Source of the DNA: DATLXU01 sp035575515
GTDB taxonomy: Bacteria > Acidobacteriota > Blastocatellia > UBA7656
Assembly: GCA_035575515.1 (NCBI GenBank)
Contig: DATLXU010000003.1
Coordinates: 1 to 54,737 of the forward strand
DNA: 54,737 nucleotides
Reading direction: 5' to 3'
Part shown: one piece after another, positions 1 to 9,232 of the stretch
Layout of the letters: each line of letters opens with the position of its first letter
How positions within the stretch are numbered: position 1 is the first letter of the stretch
Program-made: the position numbers and the translations under genes
Notes under the pieces: generated by a model
What the model was told of the DNA's origin: nothing
Seen by the model: the letters and a program-made list of their open reading frames with translations, nothing else
The model's database searches: none

Positions 1-2
1 GC

Positions 3-308
3 GACAATGTTGGGTTGATAACGGGCGACAACGGGACGTTGCTGCGGACAGAGAATGGAGGCGCGACGTGGGAACGGGTACAGCTAAGCGTGCGCGAGCC
101 GCTATTTGGCATCAGCTTCATTGATAAAAAGACGGGGTGGGTCGTCGGCTATGGCGGGCGAATAATCCGGACATATAACGGCGGGCGCGATTGGGTCGAG
201 CAGGACAGCGCAACTACGACCGATCTTTTCTCCGTGTCGTTTCACAAGAATCGCGGTTATGCGATTGGTCGCGACGGGGTTGTGCTGAGGTACTATGAGA
301 GACGTTGA
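3..308 (+). CDS. Ycf48/BNR-repeat-like protein, C-terminal part (5' end outside window)
   Basis: The open frame enters from the left edge (codons in phase with base 3) and stops with TGA at 306-308, so only about 100 C-terminal residues are seen. They hold repeated beta-propeller blades of the type G-x-x-G-x-I/L-x-R-T-x-N-G-G-x-x-W, one near the start (TENGGATW) and one about 45 residues later (TYNGGRDW), each followed by a blade ending in GxxGxxG. This is the pattern of Ycf48/HCF136-like and BNR/sialidase-type propellers, which are usually secreted or periplasmic. In non-photosynthetic bacteria the role of such proteins is not established. The family assignment rests on the repeats alone, and a more specific function cannot be given without the missing N-terminus. 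Confidence 0.7.
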   Translation, partial: DNVGLITGDNGTLLRTENGGATWERVQLSVREPLFGISFIDKKTGWVVGYGGRIIRTYNGGRDWVEQDSATTTDLFSVSFHKNRGYAIGRDGVVLRYYERR

Positions 309-325
309 GAGACGGGACTGAAATA

Positions 326-385
326 GACAGGATGAACAGGATTAACAATAATGAAAAGCATCTTGTTAATTCTGTTCATCCTGTC
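326..385. repeat. Repeat-derived hairpin between convergent genes, possible bidirectional terminator
   Basis: Bases 326-348 are the inverse complement of 363-385 with one position that would form a G-U pair, giving a 23-bp stem around a 14-base loop. Each arm itself contains two imperfect copies of a 9-base unit (CAGGATGAA, CAGGATTAA). It lies between two converging genes, so it could stop transcription from both sides, although no long U-tract follows. The repetitive arms suggest an interspersed repeat rather than a locus-specific terminator. Confidence 0.6.
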
Positions 386-409
386 CATATCATTCCCTTT
401 TGAAGCTTG

Positions 410-3220
410 CTACTGCCAGTTGCTTAGGCCCTGCGCGTCAGCCGCGCCCGCCGTGTCGGGCACGAGTTGATCGCCTGAGCGTCGCACTCGCAGGATAGTG
501 ATGCCGCAGGTCGGATTCGTTATGCGGATCAGCCGGTGCGCGCCATCGGGGAAGAATTGTCCGATGGTCTGGCCGTTTATGGATCCGCGCGCTTGAATCT
601 TCTTCCCGCTCGATTTGACCTTCACCTTCGACACCTCGATGAATTGTGTTCCTGCCGGGTCAGTCGAAATTTCCATCCTGACACCTTGGGCAAATCGAGG
701 CTGCGAATCAGAGACGATCCTCAAGTTGAGTTTCGTAAAGTCTCCGTTGAAGAACATATTTGCCGGGTCAATCTGCGGGCCGATTTCCGAAATCGAGAAC
801 GGCTGATTGCTTGAGTCAGTCGAGATGGCGTTGGTGATGCTTGTTGCCCTCACGACGACTTTGGCAGTATTGGTGCAGATGTTCGGCACAGTCCAGTCAA
901 AGTCTCGGACGGCGGGTCCCAGAGCAGGTCCATTGGGATTGATGGGAGTGATCTGAGTGAATGTCACCCCGTTGTCCGTCGTATAAAATAGATCAAAGCC
1001 CTTGACCTGATTTTCAAAGCCGGTCCCGACGGTCCACATAATTTTGAAGACTTGCCCCTGCCTCAAATTCTCGCCGCCGTTGGGCGCAAGCAGCAATACA
1101 ACGACGCCGACGTCAGTGATAGTGAAGTTGGCGTTGCTGTCATCCTGCCCCTGCCCGCCTGCGTTATCGAAGGCGATCACGCGGACGCGCGCAGTTGTCG
1201 TATTAACTCCCGTCGGCACAGACCAGGTGAAGGTTCGAGCCGTTCCCGAAACATTCGAAGCAATGATCGTATTGAAGTTCGCGCCGCCATCGGTCGAGAG
1301 CCTTATCTCGAAACTCTGAATCGTGTTGTCGCCATTCGGGTCAGTAGCGGTCCAGGTGATTTCGAAATTTGATCCGCCTTGAATAGTTTCGCCGCCGTTG
1401 GGCGCAGTCACGGTGACGACAGGATTCTGATTTTGAGGAGGAATGTTCTCGACTGCCGCTAGGAGGGCATAAACCTTTCCTGCATCAGAGCGAACAGCGC
1501 CGCCGCCCAAGTTGACATCGGCGAAAGGCGCTCCCATTATCAGGTCGCCTCCGGTGTTCTTGTCGACATCACCGGTCGCAAGCGCCCATCCAAGCTCATC
1601 GCCGTTGGCCTGCCCGATCACGCGAAGTTCATCCTGACCTATCGCAAGGTCGCGCGCTGTGAAGGCAAACAAGCCTGCCCCGCCATAAAGCACGGAGACC
1701 GTTCCCTTGTTTGATAAAGCGGCGGGTGCGCCCAGGATCACATCGGCGATGGTGTCTGTATTAGCTTGAGTATTTATCGCACCTGCCGCGACTGTTGAGC
1801 CAAGCCTGTCACCGGCAGCCGCGCCATAGATGATTAGATTGACAGCGCCGAGCGTAACGTCAATGCGCCGTTCGGTCGCGCCGGTTCCGGGATTCAAACC
1901 CGTTCCGCCTGCAACAATGTACGCCTCGCCTGCGAGCGGGCGAGAGTTAAAAGGACCTGCTGCATCCGGCGCGCCGATAATCAAATCAATTGTGCCATCG
2001 TTATTAACGTTGGCGGTAGCGATTGAAGCTCCGAGGTGATCATTTGCGTCTTCGCCATAAATTGAGATGTTCTGTTGAGTGGCGTTGATGTCGAATGTCT
2101 TTGCCGTAGCGGGCGCTGTGGGCGTAAGATTTGTTCCACCGAAGACGACGAAAACCGCGCCGGTTTCGGCTGTCTCGCCGGCCTGCACAGGCTTATTGGC
2201 GGTCGGCGCGCCGATGATCAGGTCTGCGGCGTTGCCTGCGTTGATGTCGCCGATTGCGACAGAGGAGCCTAGACGGCTGCCCGTTTTTCCGAAGACTCGG
2301 ACGGGAGCAGGCGCAGCGCCTAGATCAATAACTCTAGTCGTTGTCCCTGCGTTGGCGAGTCCCTGTCCGCCGGGGAGGAGGTAAGCCGCGCCGCCGTTCG
2401 CGCGTGCTGCGCCTGTCGGGTCAGGTCCTTTACTCGCGGGCGCTCCGACCAGAAGATCGGGACCGCTCGTTCCCCCCTGCACGTCACCGATTGCAAGCGC
2501 GCTCCCGAACAGATCGCCCGCAGCTTCGCCTACAATCTGAACGTTTGCGCTATTGGGAGTCGCAAGGTCAATGGTTCTTGCGTTGAAGGTTGTCGCGCCG
2601 AAAAATATGAGAACTTCACCAGCGTTCTGGCGGCTGACGGGCGGCGGGCCGGTCAAAGACAGATCGAAACCGGGCGCGCCGACTACGAGGTCGTCAATGT
2701 TATCGCCGTTGACGTCGCCTGCTGCTACGGCGAATCCAAAATTATCATCAGCCGCTGCGCCGAATATCTTAACGTCGGGCTGGCTGAGTGATGTAAGATT
2801 TGTATCAATTATTGTAGGCGAGGCAAAATTCGCCCGACCGAATAGAATATAGACCGCTCCGGCGTTCTGCCGCAGCGAGCCGCCGGTCGGCGTGAAATCT
2901 GTGTCGGGCGCGCCGACAACTATGTCGCGAAACCCGTCGTTGTTGAAGTCGCCGGTTGCGAGCGCGTGGGCGCGCGGGAAGGTAGAAAAAGTATCCGCCG
3001 TCCCATTGCCGCTCAAGTGATCGCTTGCGGATGCGCCTAACAATTGAAGGCTGGCCGACGTTGCGCCGAGATCAATCGTCTGGATCGTCTGGGCTTTGAA
3101 ATCATCTGCTTTCGCCCTGAAGGAGGGCGCCACCAAAGTGAGCGAAATAAAGAAGGCGGTCAGAATAGCAATTAATGACCGCCTTGTTGAAAGATTGTTT
3201 TTGTAAGGCATTTCCGGCAT
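410..3220 (-). CDS. Secreted FG-GAP repeat (integrin-alpha-like propeller) protein with C-terminal Ig-like domains
   Basis: 936 residues. Residues 1-38 form a signal peptide (Arg-rich start, hydrophobic core, AKA before the probable cleavage site). Seven FG-GAP units follow, recognisable by their Ca-binding loops and a shared G-A-P ending: for example DFNNDGFRDIVVGAP near residue 91, DVNGDNIDDLVVGAP near 168 and DVDKNTGGDLIMGAP near 550, so the first 590 residues should fold as a seven-bladed integrin-alpha-type propeller. From about 595 come two related Ig/Fn3-like modules, each opening with APNGGE, and a last beta-rich domain. The protein is expected outside the cytoplasm; FG-GAP proteins often serve in adhesion or ligand binding, but nothing here identifies a ligand. 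No sortase or PEP-CTERM signal is visible at the C-terminus. The start is supported by a purine-rich GAGGGGG just upstream. It is transcribed away from the regulator at 3539. Confidence 0.85.
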   Translation of the reverse strand: MPEMPYKNNLSTRRSLIAILTAFFISLTLVAPSFRAKADDFKAQTIQTIDLGATSASLQLLGASASDHLSGNGTADTFSTFPRAHALATGDFNNDGFRDIVVGAPDTDFTPTGGSLRQNAGAVYILFGRANFASPTIIDTNLTSLSQPDVKIFGAAADDNFGFAVAAGDVNGDNIDDLVVGAPGFDLSLTGPPPVSRQNAGEVLIFFGATTFNARTIDLATPNSANVQIVGEAAGDLFGSALAIGDVQGGTSGPDLLVGAPASKGPDPTGAARANGGAAYLLPGGQGLANAGTTTRVIDLGAAPAPVRVFGKTGSRLGSSVAIGDINAGNAADLIIGAPTANKPVQAGETAETGAVFVVFGGTNLTPTAPATAKTFDINATQQNISIYGEDANDHLGASIATANVNNDGTIDLIIGAPDAAGPFNSRPLAGEAYIVAGGTGLNPGTGATERRIDVTLGAVNLIIYGAAAGDRLGSTVAAGAINTQANTDTIADVILGAPAALSNKGTVSVLYGGAGLFAFTARDLAIGQDELRVIGQANGDELGWALATGDVDKNTGGDLIMGAPFADVNLGGGAVRSDAGKVYALLAAVENIPPQNQNPVVTVTAPNGGETIQGGSNFEITWTATDPNGDNTIQSFEIRLSTDGGANFNTIIASNVSGTARTFTWSVPTGVNTTTARVRVIAFDNAGGQGQDDSNANFTITDVGVVVLLLAPNGGENLRQGQVFKIMWTVGTGFENQVKGFDLFYTTDNGVTFTQITPINPNGPALGPAVRDFDWTVPNICTNTAKVVVRATSITNAISTDSSNQPFSISEIGPQIDPANMFFNGDFTKLNLRIVSDSQPRFAQGVRMEISTDPAGTQFIEVSKVKVKSSGKKIQARGSINGQTIGQFFPDGAHRLIRITNPTCGITILRVRRSGDQLVPDTAGAADAQGLSNWQ

Positions 3221-3538
3221 TTAACCCCCTCTGTACGAATTTTTGCGGTTCGTGCGAACGAAGATTCTATAACAAAGGCCGCAATTCGACAAACGCAAAT
3301 TTCAATTACGTCACCGCAGTATTCAAAAAGTTGAAATATATGGAAAGATAGTTATTGACTCGCATATACTTTTTTGATATTTTGCAAGCCTTGTTGAGCC
3401 ATTGAGGGTCAAGGGGACGGAACAGAAAAAATTGAAAATTTAACGGCGTAGACACGGAGTCACAGTCAAAAGAATTCCGCTCAAAAGACGCAGGTCGGCC
3501 CCGCAGACCGTGAAGTAAATTTAAGCTAGGCGCAAAGA
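3221..3538. other. Intergenic region between divergent genes
   Basis: 318 bases separate the FG-GAP gene (minus) from the sigma-54 activator gene (plus). The plus strand carries one good promoter-like pair (listed separately). On the minus strand, TTGTCG and TATAGA (complement of 3287-3292 and 3266-3271) are only 15 bases apart, so a promoter for the FG-GAP gene is possible but weak. An 86-codon open frame on the minus strand has no domain pattern and I do not call it. Confidence 0.6.
3355..3383 (+). promoter_or_regulatory. Sigma-70-like promoter for the IS630-HTH/TPR/sigma-54 activator gene
   Basis: TTGACT at 3355-3360 and TATTTT at 3378-3383 are separated by 17 bases. The start codon at 3539 is about 150 bases further on, so the transcript would have a moderately long leader. 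Assignment is by consensus only. Confidence 0.45.
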
Positions 3539-6500
3539 ATGTTTCAGCCACTTTATGTTCGCCCACTGACGATTAGCGAGAGGGAAGCGCTCAAGCGCGC
3601 TTCAAAGTCTTCGAGCAAAGAGGAGTCGTTGAGGGCGAACGTTATTCTACTTTCGGCTGCTGGAAGGAATGCCAACGAAATTAGCCAAACAATTGGATTT
3701 CATCCTTCGAACGTCAAAAAGTGGATACGGAACTTCAACAGGGAAGGGCTTGATGGGCTTGCGGTCAAAAAGCGAGGACCACATGGAGGGCCGCGTCCGA
3801 AGTTCACCGCAGACCAGATTCAGCAGATAACCCTGCTTGCGAAAACGTCTCCGCAAAGTCTCGGATACAGATTCAGTGAGTGGACGCCTCAAAAGCTTGC
3901 GACGGCTGCCAGGGAGCGTGGGATAGTTGAAAGCATAAGCCACGTGACCATCCGCCAGATTTTGAGGCGACAAGATAGTCTTTCATCAATGAAGGCACAA
4001 AAGACTTCGGGCCTGGAACAATTAAGTTACGAAGAGGGCAGGAGAGCATTAACAGAATCGGATTTCGAGCGAGCAGTAAAACATTTCTACACAGTGCTCG
4101 GCGAAGGCGGCATTTCAGTTGAAGAAGAAGCGGTGACCCGCTCGCTGCTGAGCCAGGCGCTCGAAGAGTTGAGCAGATACGAGGAAGCATACAAAGTAAT
4201 CGGAAAGTACGAGGACGGGCATGCGCTCGCGTTGCTGTCATCCTTGATGCGCGCACGCGTCAAGCTGCGAATCGGCTGGGTCAATAGCTGGCTCAGAAAT
4301 TATCCCAAAGCGATAGCCATACTGAACGACGCGCTAAAGCTCTTCCTCGAACTTCAGGATGAGCTTGGCGTAAGTGAGGCGCATTACGCGCTAGGCCGGG
4401 CCTACATTAATATAGACGAATACAGAATTGCGCGCGATCATTTCCTTGCCGCTGCGAAGTCTCAAAGGTCAAACGCGAATCGCGAGCTTCTCGCGCGTGT
4501 CTATCATCAACTCGGAAATATAGACTTTCATGAGGGGGCTTTCTCCGCCTCTAAAGAAAACAACCTGAAGGCGCTCGAACTGGCTGAGGGAACAACGAAC
4601 ACAAACCTGTTGGGCATGATACTGCTCAACCTTGGCATAAGCATTGATGAGAGCTACCTGGGCAAGCGCGAAAAAGCTGCAGAGTATGAGAGGCGCGCAA
4701 TTGAATACCTCGAAAAAGGAGGGCACAAAGATTACCTTGCCCTTGCTTATAACAATCTCGGCGAGAACCTGCGCGAGTCAGGGTTATGGGATGAGGCAAT
4801 ACAGAATTTCAACAAGGCGATAGATATCGCGCAGCGTTACGCCCAGCCGAACTATGAAGCAACCGCGCGAGTATCTCTCTCAGAGATACTTTGCGCCAAA
4901 GGCGTAATTGAAGAAGCGGAAGCGCACCTCAAAAAGAGCCTGGAACTGATTGGAACAGGCAGTGACAAATGGCTTGAGAGCAATGCGCTTCGCATTCTGG
5001 CGATTGTTTACAAGGATAATGGTCGAATCGAGGAAGCCCTGAGTATTCTTCGCCAAGCGATGCGGCTTTCAACATCCATAGGCGATATGCATGGAGTGAC
5101 GCGAGCGCAGGTCGGTCTTGCGGAGATTCACTTTTTGCAGGGCGGACATGATCAAGCCAAGGAATATCTGGAGCTTGCGCAAGGAAGATTGAAAGAGGAG
5201 CAGTCTCTGACGATATCGGGCCTAATTCAGCGGCTTACAGGTCAGATCGAGGCCGCGTGTGGTCGGCTTGCCGAGGCGAGGCAGCATATAGCGCAGAGCA
5301 TCTCAATCTTCACTACGACTGAGATGCCTTATGATATTGCTAAGAGCCGCTATGCAATGGGGTCGTTGCTAATTAAGGGGGGAGACTTAAAGGGCGCTGA
5401 AACAATTCTGCTTCAGGCGAAAGAGACATTCGAAAACCTCGGAGCCAGGCCTGATCTGGAACTAACTCTCAAGGCATTGGCCTCGATTGGCACGAGGCAG
5501 GAGAAGGAACCCGAAGCTCCGAAAGTAACGCCCCCAAGCGATGTATTATTAATGCAGAGGCTGATTGGGGCTTCCGCTTCGCGTGAGCTGCTCATGCAGG
5601 AGCTTGCATCTGTTATATACGAGAACTTTCCGGCGGCAGCCGTGATGGTCTGTAGATTGGAAGAATCGGGGCAGCTTGAGCCTTTAGCTATCCAAGGTAT
5701 AATTCGCACGGAGGCTGACAATCTATGTAAGACGATTGACACATCCGCGTGCGATGGGATTACGAGATTGGCTGATGGCTATGCTATTAGGATAGGCGAT
5801 GCAATCGGGCTTTCACTGCTTTTGTATATTCGCGTTACTGGCTCGCTTGACATCGCGCGGTTGCAACCGTTGCTGGAGCAGGTAGAGCTTGGGCTGGAGC
5901 TTAACTCGCTTCGCGTTGCGGCTCGAAGCGCAACCTACACGACAGTAGAGCAGCGCGTGCAGACCGTGATGCCAGGCTTCATCGTTGCCAGCCCATCCAT
6001 GTTCGATGTGATTGACAAGATATACAAGATCAGAACAAGCGATGTCACCGTGTTAATCACGGGTGAGTCAGGAACCGGCAAGGAGCTTGTTGCCCGCTAC
6101 ATTCACGGCCAGTCTGCGCGAGCACGCGCAATCTTTTTGCCGTTCAACTGCACAGCAACGCCGAAAGACATAATTGACAGCCAGTTATTCGGCCACCGTC
6201 GAGGGGCTTTCACAGGCGCTACTGCGAACTATCCTGGCATTATCAAGGCTGCCGATGGCGGCACTCTCTTTTTGGATGAGATAGGCGATCTATCGCTTGA
6301 GGTTCAGCCCAAGCTTATGAGGTTTTTGCAGGAAGGTGAGATACAGCCGCTCGGCGAGACCAAGCCGATACGGGTCGACGTTAGGATACTGGCGGCGACA
6401 AACACGGATTTGGAGCGCGCGGTCGAGGATGGCCGCTTCCGCGAAGACCTGTTCCACCGGCTCAACATCATACGCATACACGTGCCGCCGCTTCGTGAGC

Positions 6501-7036
6501 GGCGCCAGGAGATTCCCGTGCTGGCCGCGCATTTTCTCGATCACTTTTCATCGAGGTCCGGCAAGCGGGGGGTGACTATGACACAGGAGGCTATTGACGC
6601 GCTTTCGGAATACGACTGGCCCGGCAACGTTCGACAATTGAGGAATGAGATTGAGCGAGTTGTTGCTTACGCGCACGACGGAGCTAGGATTTCCCGCGAG
6701 GACCTTTCACCTGAGGTTGTACATCCGCGGCGGCAACTGACGGGCGACAGGTCCAGGACAGGTTTTGAGAAGGCATATGACCGTCCTATAGGCACGACAG
6801 GGAATGGAAGATATGATCTTCAATCAAATGGCCATCGAGGGCAGAAAGAATCGGTCAACGCCTCGCGGGTAAAGCTGAAGGAAGCGACCGCCGCGCTAGA
6901 GAAGCAGTTAATTGAGGAGGCGCTTGTGCGCAATCGCAATAACCTTTCTCGCACGGCTGTCGACTTGGGACTTTCGCGCAGGGGGCTGAGGCTGAAGCTT
7001 GCGCAACTGGGCATTCAAAGGGATGAGCGACTTTGA
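3539..7036 (+). CDS. Sigma-54-dependent activator with IS630-transposase-type HTH, TPR array and GAF-like sensor
   Basis: 1165 residues, far longer than a normal NtrC-class activator. Residues 1-150 match the N-terminal DNA-binding half of IS630/Tc1-type transposases: a helix-turn-helix with NEISQTIGFHPSNVKKWIRNF, then EGLDGL, a Gly-Arg-Pro hinge (GGPRPK) and a winged second half containing WTPQKLA. The DDE catalytic half is absent. Residues about 160-640 are tetratricopeptide repeats, many ending in the A-x-x-x-Y/F-x-x-A-L pattern. About 665-800 looks like a GAF domain. The sigma-54 AAA+ domain has Walker A GESGTGKE at 842-849, the sigma-contacting loop GAFTGA at 889-894, Walker B LFLDEIGD and an arginine-finger region. 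A Fis-type HTH (TAVDLGLSRRGLRLKL) closes the protein. There is no receiver domain, so the signal probably arrives through TPR/GAF contacts. It could bind DNA at both ends. Targets are unknown; no -24/-12 promoter was found nearby. Confidence 0.9.
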   Translation: MFQPLYVRPLTISEREALKRASKSSSKEESLRANVILLSAAGRNANEISQTIGFHPSNVKKWIRNFNREGLDGLAVKKRGPHGGPRPKFTADQIQQITLLAKTSPQSLGYRFSEWTPQKLATAARERGIVESISHVTIRQILRRQDSLSSMKAQKTSGLEQLSYEEGRRALTESDFERAVKHFYTVLGEGGISVEEEAVTRSLLSQALEELSRYEEAYKVIGKYEDGHALALLSSLMRARVKLRIGWVNSWLRNYPKAIAILNDALKLFLELQDELGVSEAHYALGRAYINIDEYRIARDHFLAAAKSQRSNANRELLARVYHQLGNIDFHEGAFSASKENNLKALELAEGTTNTNLLGMILLNLGISIDESYLGKREKAAEYERRAIEYLEKGGHKDYLALAYNNLGENLRESGLWDEAIQNFNKAIDIAQRYAQPNYEATARVSLSEILCAKGVIEEAEAHLKKSLELIGTGSDKWLESNALRILAIVYKDNGRIEEALSILRQAMRLSTSIGDMHGVTRAQVGLAEIHFLQGGHDQAKEYLELAQGRLKEEQSLTISGLIQRLTGQIEAACGRLAEARQHIAQSISIFTTTEMPYDIAKSRYAMGSLLIKGGDLKGAETILLQAKETFENLGARPDLELTLKALASIGTRQEKEPEAPKVTPPSDVLLMQRLIGASASRELLMQELASVIYENFPAAAVMVCRLEESGQLEPLAIQGIIRTEADNLCKTIDTSACDGITRLADGYAIRIGDAIGLSLLLYIRVTGSLDIARLQPLLEQVELGLELNSLRVAARSATYTTVEQRVQTVMPGFIVASPSMFDVIDKIYKIRTSDVTVLITGESGTGKELVARYIHGQSARARAIFLPFNCTATPKDIIDSQLFGHRRGAFTGATANYPGIIKAADGGTLFLDEIGDLSLEVQPKLMRFLQEGEIQPLGETKPIRVDVRILAATNTDLERAVEDGRFREDLFHRLNIIRIHVPPLRERRQEIPVLAAHFLDHFSSRSGKRGVTMTQEAIDALSEYDWPGNVRQLRNEIERVVAYAHDGARISREDLSPEVVHPRRQLTGDRSRTGFEKAYDRPIGTTGNGRYDLQSNGHRGQKESVNASRVKLKEATAALEKQLIEEALVRNRNNLSRTAVDLGLSRRGLRLKLAQLGIQRDERL

Positions 7037-7385
7037 TTAAAGTATTGAGAATGCTACAAAACGCTTGACACCATCAGGCAGAGAAAATATCATCGGGTTG
7101 CTCAAGGAAATCGGATCAAGCCGTGTCTTGGGTTGTATAGAGAATATCCAGCGGGACGACCAGACTGCCTGGAGTGAGTATCTTGTATCCTTGAGGAGAC
7201 GGGAAGGTTTGGTTGAATTAAGGCTAAGATTTCCAATAATCGGATTATAAGTGTTTTATTTTGAATGCAGTGCAATCCTGCAATTTCGGATAGAAATTAT
7301 CTTTAAAGAGCGGCACAATTGATGCTTATAAGATGCGGTTGTTGTGGTGATGGTCGAGTCTTTAGGGTTAGAAAATGGAGCAATT
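7037..7385 (+). other. Intergenic region with promoter and about 290-base leader
   Basis: After the activator gene a strong sigma-70-like promoter (7065-7093) is followed by roughly 290 transcribed bases before the start codon at 7386. I saw no known riboswitch motif. A 61-codon open frame covers part of it, but its only upstream start (TTG) is the -35 box itself, so I do not call it as a gene. Confidence 0.5.
7065..7093 (+). promoter_or_regulatory. Sigma-70-like promoter upstream of the secreted protein gene
   Basis: TTGACA (7065-7070, consensus) and TATCAT (7088-7093, 4 of 6) are separated by exactly 17 bases. This is one of the better promoter matches in the window. It would drive the gene starting at 7386 with a long untranslated leader. 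Confidence 0.6.
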
Positions 7386-9050
7386 ATGAAAAGAAGAGTG
7401 ATGGGTAGCAAGAGAGCGAAGATGTTGCTGCGGATAGCAGTCGCACTTCTGGTAGCTGCAGGGCTTTGGGGAGTTCTTACCGCAGCGCCCCTCGCCGCAG
7501 GTCCTAGTCGTGTTGATGTGGTTGGCTTGACGGGCATAACGGGCGGCGGGAACAACGTTGCTTTCGCGTATGACAGGTTCCTTCTTGTCGCTCCGTACGC
7601 CCCAACGGCAGAAATTAGCGATGATGACAGCTTCAGCAAACTGGATAATCATTATCTGTACCTCATTGATTCCAAGAAGCCAAATGAGACTCCGAAAACG
7701 ATTGACCTGACGACTCTTCGAGGAGAAACAGTCTACTATCCGTCGAGGGTGGTCTTCGACCCTGACACTAGCAGAGTTTACGTTCGAGGAACAAGGTATG
7801 AACAGACTCCAGACGGGGTAGAAGAGATAGAGGTTATTGCTTATGTTTATATCAATCTGGATGACAATGGAAAGCCATTTTTCAACTCGAACGTGGTTGT
7901 CATAGATATAAAGGGAATAGCCAGTGAGCACTGCGGCGACGCCCCACTTGATTTTGCTTTGGGTCGCAATGGCAACCAACTCGTGTTCACAAACGGCGCT
8001 TCGATTTTCACCTATAACGTCGGAGAAGGTTATATCTATGAAGTAGACATAGTTCCGCCGACTGAATACAGCGAAGATAGCCGAATCTCATATCTCGATG
8101 TAGATCACTCAACCAACGTACTGACGGTTTGCTGGAATAGGAAGACGAAGAATAAAGATGACCGTCTCGTTACGACTTCGGAGCTTTCGTTTTATATATT
8201 AGAAGAGAAAGGAGCGTTGACGCTCTTCAAGCGCGCGTATCCCGAACAGTTCCCCGTGAATGATTATTTGCCTGTGGGAAGCAACGTTGCGATCTCTTCA
8301 TCTGTGGATAAAGCTGAACCGGACTCAGCATTTTTTGTAACATCCAATGGCTCTCTGTGTGAGGTGGACCTTAATGGTGAAGGAGTGCCACAGCCTGTTA
8401 AGGCGCTCGACACTTTTCCTGAATTGGCGCAGAAAGCAGAAGGCGCATCCAGCCCACGCCTGATCAGATATGACGCATCCAGACGCGTTGTAACAATAGT
8501 CGAGCAGGGATTCACAGCGCAGATACGGCGGCCTGCGCAGGGAAGACCTGGCCATAGAGGTGGCATCGTCCGAAGTCTCAATGCGCACATCCTTGTGGAT
8601 CAGCCAGCGATGGTCCTCGCCAGGTTGAATAAGCGAAACAAGGTTGTAGACTCGGCTCTATTTACGAAAGAGTTCGCCAACGAAGGCGGGTTGTCCAACT
8701 TTGTGGTGACGGCGGATAAACAGTTGATGCTTTCGACTTATTCAGGCAATCTCTTTGCGGTCAACATTGCCGATGAGATTGGAAAATCCGCAATCACCTC
8801 GCTTGGTAATATCGGTTCTCGGGTTGATAAAGTTGAATTCTTTACGGCGCGATCAAGTCTGGTTGCGATCAGTTCGGTTGAGACCGATGAGACGGGCGAG
8901 CAGATTACATCTCCCGGTTCGCTCGTGATTGCGCGCTTCTCGGATGTTTCGGCTCAAGCAGGGAGTTTCCTTCAAGCCGCTTTGCCGGGTGCATCCCTGG
9001 TTGGCGCGCCTGCGCCTTCCATTCGCAGACCATGTAACATCAAGAACTAA
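7386..9050 (+). CDS. Secreted protein of unknown function, probably beta-propeller
   Basis: 554 residues from the ATG at 7386, chosen because GGAG lies seven bases upstream and the signal peptide then begins directly; the frame is open 42 bases further but without benefit. Residues 1-40 are a signal peptide (several Arg/Lys, hydrophobic stretch LLRIAVALLVAAGLWGV, then LAAG). The mature part is rich in short beta strands and contains repeated 'value recall' segments such as FLLVAPYAP, LDNHYLYLID, RVVFDPDTSRVYVRG and NQLVFTNGASIFTYNV, which resemble propeller blades, but I cannot assign a Pfam family. No catalytic motif or haem site is visible. It is a single gene: its own promoter upstream and a strong terminator just after the stop. 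Function unknown. Confidence 0.75.
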   Translation: MKRRVMGSKRAKMLLRIAVALLVAAGLWGVLTAAPLAAGPSRVDVVGLTGITGGGNNVAFAYDRFLLVAPYAPTAEISDDDSFSKLDNHYLYLIDSKKPNETPKTIDLTTLRGETVYYPSRVVFDPDTSRVYVRGTRYEQTPDGVEEIEVIAYVYINLDDNGKPFFNSNVVVIDIKGIASEHCGDAPLDFALGRNGNQLVFTNGASIFTYNVGEGYIYEVDIVPPTEYSEDSRISYLDVDHSTNVLTVCWNRKTKNKDDRLVTTSELSFYILEEKGALTLFKRAYPEQFPVNDYLPVGSNVAISSSVDKAEPDSAFFVTSNGSLCEVDLNGEGVPQPVKALDTFPELAQKAEGASSPRLIRYDASRRVVTIVEQGFTAQIRRPAQGRPGHRGGIVRSLNAHILVDQPAMVLARLNKRNKVVDSALFTKEFANEGGLSNFVVTADKQLMLSTYSGNLFAVNIADEIGKSAITSLGNIGSRVDKVEFFTARSSLVAISSVETDETGEQITSPGSLVIARFSDVSAQAGSFLQAALPGASLVGAPAPSIRRPCNIKN

Positions 9051-9078
9051 AGACTCTTCAGCTATAAAACGGGTTTGA

Positions 9079-9108
9079 GAGAGGACCCTTTGCGGTCCTC
9101 TTTTTTTA
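9079..9108 (+). terminator. Rho-independent terminator of the secreted protein gene
   Basis: GAGGACC (9081-9087) pairs with GGTCCTC (9094-9100) around a six-base loop, and the stem is followed immediately by eight T residues. It lies 30 bases after the stop codon at 9050. Confidence 0.88.
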
Positions 9109-9232
9109 TTGAGGGTTGCAATGCCGACGGAACAAGAGTTGGGTCAAATCTGTTTGGCGGGCGAGTCAATCGTCTATTACTTGTGACCAGTGATGGGCCG
9201 AATGGCTGAAATTCTCCTAATATTTGCGCTTT

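Noticed and set aside
3306..3566. 86-codon minus-strand open frame in the gap before 3539
   Set aside because: Overlaps the start of the sigma-54 activator gene and the promoter; no domain or binding site.
7065..7250. 61-codon plus-strand open frame starting with TTG
   Set aside because: Its only upstream start codon lies in the -35 box of a near-consensus promoter, so it cannot be translated from that transcript.
7368..7979. 203-codon minus-strand open frame at the start of the secreted protein gene
   Set aside because: Antisense to the signal peptide and early body of a well-supported gene; no domain pattern.
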